DNA of 5,907 nucleotides from an uncultured Eubacteriales bacterium. GTDB taxonomy: Bacteria; Bacillota; Clostridia; UMGS1810. The stretch is taken from NCBI GenBank assembly GCA_902493665.1, contig CABUQL010000094.1, forward strand, positions 1 to 5,907, given 5' to 3'. The notes under the pieces were generated by a model. That model ran no database searches, was not told the DNA's origin, and saw only the letters and a list, made by a program, of their open reading frames with translations. The position numbers and the translations under genes were made by a program. Below, one piece after another: positions 1-4,184 of this stretch (the stretch's first letter is position 1; each line of letters starts with the position of its first letter).

Positions 1-1
1 A

Positions 2-349
2 AAAACCGCGCTGCCGAAAACGTTCATTCTGACCGTGAAAGGGCGTTTTGCGGGAACGTGCGGGCTTTGGAGAAGCGACCTGATGACAAGGCAGGATCTC
101 TGCCCGTGGCTTGCGTTGCTTTATGTTAAACCCGAATACAGAAAAAGGCATTTCGGAGCGTTGCTGCAAAAAGCGGTGGTTGAATATGCGAAAAAACTCG
201 GTTATGAAAAAGTGTATCTGTATACCGATTTGAAGAAATATTACGACAAAACAGGCTGGAAACCGTTCGGAAAAGACCTTGAATGCGACGGAACGGAAAA
301 AAGCCTATATGAGGTCGAAACAAAATATTACGGCAATGAAGATAAATGA
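2..349 (+). CDS. GNAT-family N-acetyltransferase, 3' part (5' end outside the window)
   Basis: The frame is open from the first full codon at 2 to TGA at 347-349, giving 115 visible residues. The segment reads as the C-terminal two thirds of a GNAT fold: a strand ending GTCGLW, then LLYVKPEYRKRHFGALL, which is motif A with the acetyl-CoA pyrophosphate loop (RKRHFG at 140-157), then a helix and strand (KVYLYTD), and the C-terminal YYDKTGWKPFG typical of this superfamily. The loop has His where the RxxGxG/A consensus has its first Gly. GNATs transfer an acetyl group from acetyl-CoA to an amine; the substrate cannot be read here. A GTG at 35 lies inside the fold, because in-frame residues before it (PKTFILTV) continue a beta strand, so the true start lies upstream of the window. 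The stop overlaps the birA start by 14 bases, so the genes are probably co-transcribed. Family is fairly sure, substrate unknown. Confidence 0.85.
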   Translation, partial: KTALPKTFILTVKGRFAGTCGLWRSDLMTRQDLCPWLALLYVKPEYRKRHFGALLQKAVVEYAKKLGYEKVYLYTDLKKYYDKTGWKPFGKDLECDGTEKSLYEVETKYYGNEDK

Positions 350-1073
350 GAAAAGATTAAGCGAACTGCTCGGTGACGAAGTAAAAATTTTTGTCTGCGA
401 CGAAACGGGTTCGACAAACGAAGACGCGAAAGCGTTTTTGAAAGAACACGACGCAGAGAAAACTTTGTTTGTTGCCGATAAGCAGATAAAAGGAAAAGGA
501 CGTTCTGGGAAATCGTTCTTCTCCCCCGAAAACGGAATATATATGACGGCGGTTTTGCCGAATGTTGATATTTTCAATCCGGGAAAAATCACGACGTCTG
601 CGGCGGTCGCCGTGTGCAAGGCTATCGAAAGTCTGACGAACAAAAAGCCTGCGATAAAATGGGTCAACGACGTTTATCTGAACGGCAAAAAGATTTGCGG
701 AATACTCTGCGAAGCCGTCCCCGCAAAAAATGCGGCAGTCGTCGGCATCGGAATAAATTTCAGAGGAAGCGTCGCTTCCCTGCCCGACGAGCTGAAAGAA
801 AAAGCCGGGTATCTGTTCTCCGAAAACGAGACGGCGGAACGCGAATGTCTTATCGCTGAAATAACGAAAAACCTTTATTCGAACGGAAACGGGATTTCCG
901 AATACAAAAGCCGAATGTTCCTGCTCGGCAAGACCGTTACGTTTGTAAAAAACGGAGTGACGCACGAAGCGACGGCTGTTGACGTTGACGAAAACGGACG
1001 GCTTATCGTAAAAGAAAATGAGAAGATAAAAACGCTTGACTCGGGAGAAGTCAGCGTGAAAGGAAAACTATGA
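336..1073 (+). CDS. birA: Biotin--[acetyl-CoA-carboxylase] ligase, class I (no HTH domain)
   Basis: A 245-residue biotin-protein ligase that makes biotinyl-5'-AMP from biotin and ATP and transfers biotin to a Lys of carrier proteins such as acetyl-CoA carboxylase BCCP, in the cytoplasm. Visible motifs: ETGSTNEDA (residues 23-31) at the start of the catalytic domain, GKGRSGKSF (53-61, the biotin/adenylate-binding GRGRxGR-type loop), KWVNDVYLNGKKICGIL (108-124, with the Lys-Trp-x-Asn-Asp core) and VVGIGINF (135-142). The last 50 residues form the usual SH3-like C-terminal domain ending SGEVSVKG. The E. coli-type N-terminal winged helix is absent, so this is a ligase only and not the biotin repressor. 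I chose ATG at 336 because conserved sequence begins just after it. In-frame starts at 279 and 309 would extend further into the GNAT gene and add 19 or 9 non-conserved residues. It sits between the GNAT gene (14-base overlap) and bioY (ATGA overlap), so expression is probably translationally coupled. Confident in function, slightly less in the exact start. Confidence 0.93.
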   Translation: MKINEKRLSELLGDEVKIFVCDETGSTNEDAKAFLKEHDAEKTLFVADKQIKGKGRSGKSFFSPENGIYMTAVLPNVDIFNPGKITTSAAVAVCKAIESLTNKKPAIKWVNDVYLNGKKICGILCEAVPAKNAAVVGIGINFRGSVASLPDELKEKAGYLFSENETAERECLIAEITKNLYSNGNGISEYKSRMFLLGKTVTFVKNGVTHEATAVDVDENGRLIVKENEKIKTLDSGEVSVKGKL

Positions 1074-1618
1074 AAAACCAAAAACTCAGAACACTTGTTT
1101 ACATCGCACTTATCGCCGCAATTCTTTGCGTGACCGCGCCGTGGGCGATACCGAACCCGCTGTCCCCCACTATCCCGTTCACGCTCGCTATTTTTGTAAT
1201 CTCCTTATTCTCGCTGATCTTCGGCGCAAAAGTTTCCGTTCCCGCAACGGCGCTGTATATCGTCATCGGCGCGATAGGCGTTCCCGTATTTTCGGGATTC
1301 GCGGGCGGATTTGCAAAACTTGCGGGACCGACGGGCGGATACATTATCGGATTTTTGGGGCTTGCTTTTCTTGCGGGGCTTACCGCATACCCGAAGTTTT
1401 CGGCAATATGGAAACGCATAATCCTGCTCATTGCGGGACTTGCCGTTGCCTACTTTTTCGGCACGGTATGGTTCGTGATAAGCACAAAAACATCTTTCTT
1501 CCCCGCGCTCATGCTCTGCGTTGTGCCGTACATTCCGTTTGACCTCGCAAAACTCGCGCTGGCGCTCGGTCTTTCGTCGCTCGTAAAAAGCCGTCTCGGA
1601 AACAGAGTAAAAGTATAG
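1070..1618 (+). CDS. bioY: BioY biotin transporter, ECF substrate-binding (S) component
   Basis: A 182-residue, very hydrophobic protein with about six membrane segments, the usual size and layout for BioY. It binds biotin in the cytoplasmic membrane and works with the ECF energising module (two ATPases and the T protein), which is not encoded here and may be a shared module elsewhere. The family signature is clear: G70 VPVFSGFAGG followed by LAGPTGGYIIGF (residues 84-95). The C-terminal IPFDLAKLALA (155-165) matches the conserved Asp/Lys-bearing end of BioY proteins. The start ATG at 1070 overlaps the birA stop (ATGA), with AGGA at 1061-1064 spaced five bases upstream as ribosome binding site. 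Adjacency to birA supports biotin as substrate. No riboswitch-like leader can be present because the gene has no leader of its own; any control would act at the operon promoter upstream of the window. Confidence 0.95.
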   Translation: MKNQKLRTLVYIALIAAILCVTAPWAIPNPLSPTIPFTLAIFVISLFSLIFGAKVSVPATALYIVIGAIGVPVFSGFAGGFAKLAGPTGGYIIGFLGLAFLAGLTAYPKFSAIWKRIILLIAGLAVAYFFGTVWFVISTKTSFFPALMLCVVPYIPFDLAKLALALGLSSLVKSRLGNRVKV

Positions 1619-1629
1619 TTTTTAAGCTC

Positions 1630-1689
1630 AAAAAATCCCTTAGTGCCCGTTTACATAACCATTTCAAAACGGACTCTAAGAGATTTTTA
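1630..1689. terminator. Imperfect inverted repeat, probable bidirectional terminator between bioY and the lipoprotein gene
   Basis: Arms 1630-1652 and 1667-1689 are 23 bases each and pair at 19 of 23 positions around a 14-base loop. The outer end of each arm is an A-run on one strand and a T-run on the other (GATTTTTA on +, GATTTTTT on -), so transcripts from either side would end in a U-rich tract. It lies just after the bioY stop and about 50 bases beyond the stop of the convergent lipoprotein gene, where a shared terminator is expected. The four mismatches make it weaker than the other two hairpins in the window. A decayed mobile-element end is a less likely reading. Confidence 0.6.
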
Positions 1690-1737
1690 TTAGAAGAACG
1701 TGGATTTATATTGAATCTTTAAGTCTTAAGTCAATCT

Positions 1738-2436
1738 TCACCGCCATGAGGACACAGCGTAGTCAGCCATGGATTCTTCAAGTGTTATTTTAGAACCATC
1801 GGTGTACTCAATTTTAATTGAGTTGAACTTCATTTTTCCTCCAAAATCCTTGCAATAAAAACATGTTTCCCATGTGATTTTTCCAGACGAACGTCCGGGT
1901 TTTAATGGACCGGTATATTGCAAAACGACATTTGAATCTCCGCCTATCTCATTCTTAGTTATATCCCCAACGGTATTATAGAAAGATACATCAAAATAAA
2001 CATATTTGATTGTTTTTGAGGAACTCTTGTTCTTAAAAGTTATATATTGATCCATTCCACCGAGACTATCAATATAATATCTAAGAGATGTTATATCAAT
2101 AATATTTGGAACATCCTTTTTTGTAACAAGGCTTATTCCACATCTTGAACAGGAATATCCATATTTATTATGTCCTAAGGAACTTCCTTCTTTTGCATTG
2201 CAAACTGTACATATCTTTGGAGATGTGCAGGTTGCGGCTTTCCATTTATGATCTGTTAATTCTATCTTTTCAGTTTGTATTTCACCGCATTCACAAGATC
2301 TGACACGTTCCCCCTCTTCTTTACATGTCGCTTGTTTTGTGATTTTCCAGTCTCCAAAGACATGCGTATGTGAACAACCTGAAAATGCAAGACATATTAT
2401 TATAGTTATGATACAAATTAAAACTGTTTTTTTCAT
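1738..2436 (-). CDS. Cys-rich lipoprotein of unknown function
   Basis: A 232-residue predicted lipoprotein. A Lys-Lys start and hydrophobic core (residues 4-18) lead to the lipobox AFSGC with lipidated C21, so it should be anchored on the outer face of the membrane. Residues 23-100 carry Cys/His units of a kind seen in many Clostridia surface proteins: TCKEEG then SCECG, DHKW, TCTSPKICTVCNAKEG, LGH, and YSCSRCG. The first unit has CxCG instead of the more usual CxxCG. Residues about 115-232 look like a beta-rich domain (ITFKNKSSSKTIKYVYFDVS, then YNTVGD, TGPLKPG, a Trp, and IKIEYTDGS), resembling extracellular domains with no assigned role. A ribosome binding site AAAAGGA (complement of 2448-2454) lies 11 bases before the ATG. 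It is the last gene of an apparent operon with the membrane protein (45-base gap) and the HTH gene, and is AT-rich unlike the flanking genes. No enzymatic motif is visible; function unknown. Confidence 0.85.
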   Translation of the reverse strand: MKKTVLICIITIIICLAFSGCSHTHVFGDWKITKQATCKEEGERVRSCECGEIQTEKIELTDHKWKAATCTSPKICTVCNAKEGSSLGHNKYGYSCSRCGISLVTKKDVPNIIDITSLRYYIDSLGGMDQYITFKNKSSSKTIKYVYFDVSFYNTVGDITKNEIGGDSNVVLQYTGPLKPGRSSGKITWETCFYCKDFGGKMKFNSIKIEYTDGSKITLEESMADYAVSSWR

Positions 2437-2481
2437 TTTTCTTTATTTCCTTTTATTGTATTTTTCATTAAAATATCAGTC

Positions 2482-3162
2482 TCATGGAATAGATTCAATG
2501 CACAACTTGATATTTTCAAGAGCATTCTCCTTGTAAATATTGTTGATTCTATAAATCCCATATTTATCAATTTTGTTTTGCGAAAGCATCGTTTCCTTAA
2601 TTGTTAATAACCCCAAATTATGAACACCTTTTTCAAATCTCTTTGCAATATCATCGTAAGACGCAATTTTTTCATTGTTAAGGTCAGCATAAGAATCAAA
2701 TATAGTCCAGCTGCAACTTGAATCGTCGTAAAACAATAAAACATAATTAACAACGGTATTTCCAAAACTATTGTTGGCAGATACTTTTATAACTGCGTTT
2801 TTTTCACCGTCGTACCATCCATCCCTTAAACAAAATGACTCAGAGTCTTTCAGAACATCTAAACACAATGCACTGCAAACCGCAATTGTATTCTCCCTTA
2901 TAACTCCACTTTTTTCTTCATCTGTTTTTGCAACATGATACGCCTTTGAATAATCACCAACTGCTAAGTAATCATCTACTGTTTTCTGCAATCTCGGAAC
3001 AAACATAATGCAAACAATAGCAATGATTAAAAGCAGGAAAGTGATTCCGCAAATTAGTATAATTTTGTTTATTTGTTTTTTTTGTTTAAATTGATTACTT
3101 TTAACAATGTCATCAGAAGAAGTATCTGCAACGATTTGTTCTGGCGACGGATCATCATTCAT
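2482..3162 (-). CDS. Single-pass membrane protein of unknown function
   Basis: A 226-residue protein I do not recognise. An acidic, polar N-terminal stretch (residues 1-20) and a Lys-rich segment (21-33) precede one strong hydrophobic segment (about 34-56), followed by a soluble domain of about 165 residues. With positive charges on the N-terminal side, the C-terminal domain should face outward. Just after the membrane comes YLAVGDYSKAYHVA (65-78), like a single TPR-type helix pair, then a mixed domain with Cys at 96, 100, 111 and 150 and a Trp/Tyr/Asp-rich centre (DGWYDGE, LLFYDDSSCSWTIFD). There is no catalytic motif. The start ATG at 3162 has AGGGGG-type Shine-Dalgarno sequence (complement of 3173-3177 and flank) inside the end of the HTH gene, whose stop is only three bases away, so the two are almost surely co-transcribed. 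The lipoprotein gene follows after 45 bases. The pair may form an envelope complex; that is inference only. Confidence 0.8.
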   Translation of the reverse strand: MNDDPSPEQIVADTSSDDIVKSNQFKQKKQINKIILICGITFLLLIIAIVCIMFVPRLQKTVDDYLAVGDYSKAYHVAKTDEEKSGVIRENTIAVCSALCLDVLKDSESFCLRDGWYDGEKNAVIKVSANNSFGNTVVNYVLLFYDDSSCSWTIFDSYADLNNEKIASYDDIAKRFEKGVHNLGLLTIKETMLSQNKIDKYGIYRINNIYKENALENIKLCIESIP

Positions 3163-3165
3163 TGC

Positions 3166-3345
3166 CTATTTTCCCCCTTTTTTTCTACGGTCTTGAGGGG
3201 GGTTCGCATCAACAGAAATATGCCAAGGACTTCCAGGAGAGTCTTGTGTTGCCTCCAACCGCCCTTCTCGACACCAACGTGCCACAGTACTCTGTTTTAC
3301 CCCAAATTTTTCGGCGAAAGCCTTTGTTCCTATTGTTTCACCCAT
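3166..3345 (-). CDS. Small helix-turn-helix DNA-binding protein (excisionase/MerR-like)
   Basis: A 59-residue gene easily missed because of its size. It starts at ATG 3345-3343 and stops at TAG 3168-3166. The protein reads as a compact HTH of the excisionase/MerR-like class: TKAFAEKFGVKQSTVARWCREGRL (residues 7-30) holds the two helices (AFAEKFGV and QSTVARWCREG), followed by the wing-like PWHISVDANPP and a basic tail QDRRKKGGK. Proteins with this W-x-I-x-x-D-A-x-x-P ending are common next to mobile or accessory genes in Clostridia. A near-perfect Shine-Dalgarno (AAAGGAGG) sits just before the start. It is first in an apparent operon with the membrane protein (three bases between stop and start) and the lipoprotein, so it could autoregulate them, or it could be a directionality factor for the recombinase encoded upstream. 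The sequence does not decide between these roles. Confidence 0.85.
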   Translation of the reverse strand: MGETIGTKAFAEKFGVKQSTVARWCREGRLEATQDSPGSPWHISVDANPPQDRRKKGGK

Positions 3346-3349
3346 AAAT

Positions 3350-3357
3350 CCTCCTTT
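3350..3357 (-). promoter_or_regulatory. Strong ribosome binding site of the HTH gene
   Basis: On the - strand this reads AAAGGAGG, the full anti-Shine-Dalgarno complement, followed by ATTT and the ATG at 3345. It supports the short HTH frame as a translated gene. The spacing of four bases is slightly short. Confidence 0.8.
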
Positions 3358-3373
3358 TGTCTCAAAAAGCAGA

Positions 3374-3403
3374 CTTATAAAAACATAATTTCAACCGAGT
3401 TAA
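3374..3403 (-). promoter_or_regulatory. Weak promoter candidate for the HTH operon in the present orientation
   Basis: On the - strand, TTAACT (3403-3398), an 18-base spacer and TATAAG (3379-3374). Both hexamers are mediocre, and the start point would fall within the left inverted repeat, leaving a leader of about 20 bases. Two TTGAAA words about 23 bases apart (complement of 3389-3394 and 3414-3419) lie nearby and could be regulator half-sites, but this is speculative. Confidence 0.22.
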
Positions 3404-3437
3404 TTTGATTATTTTTCAACATTTTCATGACAAAGGG

Positions 3438-3466
3438 TTGCATTTTTTGCTTTTATGTGTTAAAAT
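3438..3466 (+). promoter_or_regulatory. Promoter-like sequence pointing away from the HTH operon
   Basis: TTGCAT (3438-3443), a 17-base spacer and TAAAAT (3461-3466) with the extended -10 TG (3458-3459). The -10 matches consensus at five of six positions and the spacing is ideal; the -35 matches only TTG. Predicted transcription would start near 3473 and run straight into the hairpin at 3471-3518, so in this orientation it serves no gene. It lies inside the 117 bases between the inverted repeats. Confidence 0.4.
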
Positions 3467-3470
3467 GTAG

Positions 3471-3518
3471 AAAAATTAAGTGTCTCAAATTGTCTACTTT
3501 TTGAGACTCTTAATTTTT
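3471..3518 (-). terminator. Hairpin terminator of the recombinase gene
   Basis: Arms 3471-3489 and 3500-3518 pair at 18 of 19 positions around a 10-base loop. On the - strand the hairpin begins two bases after the recombinase stop and its last arm ends in TTTTT, a normal rho-independent terminator; the A-run on the other side lets it work on the + strand too. The 3' half of the loop and part of the right arm (3492-3507) are one copy of the inverted repeat, and the left arm lies within the putative invertible segment, so inversion would separate the two arms. Confidence 0.75.
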
Positions 3519-3520
3519 TT

Positions 3521-4117
3521 TTACAATAAATACTCGGATCGAATTTTTCTATAAAATGTTGCTCGGCTCATTTCACACAATGTAATTGCTTCTTTTGTTG
3601 AAATTTTTCTTTCTTTCCAACGTTTAACTATATCTAAAAAATCAAGCGGTAAGTCGGTTTTTGGACGCCCGAATATAACACCTCTCTTCTGTGCGGCAGA
3701 TATTCCCTCTGCTTGTCTCCTCTTTATGTTTTCTCTTTCATTTTGTGAAACAAAAGAAAGTATTTGCAATACTATATCAGATATGAATGTTCCAAGTAAA
3801 TCCTTTTCCCTTCTTGTGTCAAGTAAAGGCATATCCAAAACAACTATATCTATTTCCTTTACTTTCGTCAAATACTGCCATTGTTCTTGTATTTGTTTAT
3901 AATCTCGTCCCAAACGATCAATACTTATTAAAAACAACACATCTCCTTTTTTTATTTTTTGTAATAAGCGTTTATATTCGTTTCTTTCAAAATTCTTTCC
4001 CGATTGCTTATCAATAAATATATTTTCATGGCGGATATTATATTTATTCAGAGCCACTATTTGCCTGTCCTCATTTTGATCCGTGCTTGAAACACGAACA
4101 TAACCATATTTTGCCAT
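3521..4117 (-). CDS. Serine recombinase of the resolvase/DNA-invertase family
   Basis: A 198-residue small serine recombinase. The N-terminal catalytic domain carries YGYVRVSSTDQ with R8 and nucleophile S10, R45, and IDRLGRD with D67, R68 and R71, all at the same positions as in gamma-delta resolvase, so the active site looks intact. A long dimerisation helix follows (about 104-138, including NEREN), then GRPK (150-153), the arm that lies in the minor groove, and a C-terminal HTH (about 156-198, ISTKEAITLCEMSRATFYRKI). Size and layout fit Hin/Gin/Mpi-type invertases and Tn3-type resolvases, not large serine integrases. The ATG at 4117 has AAAGGAG (complement of 4124-4130) six bases upstream. 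The amylase terminator lies 22 bases upstream, leaving no room for a normal promoter. It is AT-rich like the downstream operon. A likely job is inverting the segment flanked by repeats just beyond its 3' end; resolution of a lost element is the alternative. Confidence 0.93.
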   Translation of the reverse strand: MAKYGYVRVSSTDQNEDRQIVALNKYNIRHENIFIDKQSGKNFERNEYKRLLQKIKKGDVLFLISIDRLGRDYKQIQEQWQYLTKVKEIDIVVLDMPLLDTRREKDLLGTFISDIVLQILSFVSQNERENIKRRQAEGISAAQKRGVIFGRPKTDLPLDFLDIVKRWKERKISTKEAITLCEMSRATFYRKIRSEYLL

Positions 4118-4138
4118 TTTTTTCTCCTTTGATTTTAT

Positions 4139-4172
4139 AAAAAATCGGTGAGCGAACGCTCACCGATTTTTT
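4139..4172 (-). terminator. Perfect hairpin terminator of the GH13 gene
   Basis: Arms 4139-4154 and 4157-4172 are fully complementary (16 pairs with a GC-rich core TCGGTGAGCG) and end in TTTTTT on both strands. It lies 12 bases beyond the GH13 stop and 21 bases before the recombinase start. It should end GH13 transcripts and, being symmetric, also stop + strand transcription. It marks the compositional border between the AT-rich island and the GC-richer flank. Confidence 0.9.
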
Positions 4173-4184
4173 GTATTTAAGTGT

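Larger units (their letters stand above)
3359..3507. repeat. Inverted repeat pair flanking 117 bases; candidate recombinase-invertible segment
   Basis: GTCTCAAAAAGCAGAC at 3359-3374 recurs in inverted orientation at 3492-3507 with one mismatch (C to T at position 12). Similarity stops sharply at the repeat ends, as expected for a functional site and not for a longer duplication. Each copy has GTCT and AGAC ends around an asymmetric AA centre, a plausible layout for a serine recombinase site with two half-sites and a two-base core. Known Hin-type sites are longer (about 26 bases), which is a caution. The left copy lies one base beyond the ribosome binding site of the HTH gene; the right copy lies inside the recombinase terminator hairpin. 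An additional half copy (GTCTCAAA) is at 3482-3489. Alternatives are an operator for the HTH protein or for the recombinase. Confidence 0.6.

Noticed and set aside
35..37. GTG as start of the acetyltransferase
   Set aside because: In-frame sequence before it continues the fold to the window edge, and starting here would give a protein too short for GNAT.
279..335. Longer start for birA at GTG 279 or ATG 309
   Set aside because: It would add 9-19 residues inside the GNAT gene with no resemblance to the family; conserved biotin ligase sequence begins just after ATG 336.
305..965. Two long open frames on the - strand opposite birA
   Set aside because: They are antisense to a clear birA, show no family motif and have the composition expected of shadow frames.
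1070..1618. Biotin riboswitch or BirA operator before bioY
   Set aside because: bioY starts within birA so there is no leader, and this BirA has no DNA-binding domain.
1630..1689. Inverted repeat as a MITE or insertion-element end
   Set aside because: A terminator between convergent genes explains it; no second copy or target duplication is visible.
3073..3408. Open frames on the + strand across the HTH gene and its leader
   Set aside because: They are antisense to the HTH gene and membrane protein start, with low-complexity Phe/Leu-rich translations and no convincing ribosome binding site.
3166..4117. IS607-type transposon (serine transposase plus TnpB)
   Set aside because: IS607 transposases carry the HTH at the N-terminus of the recombinase, while here it is C-terminal, and there is no TnpB gene.
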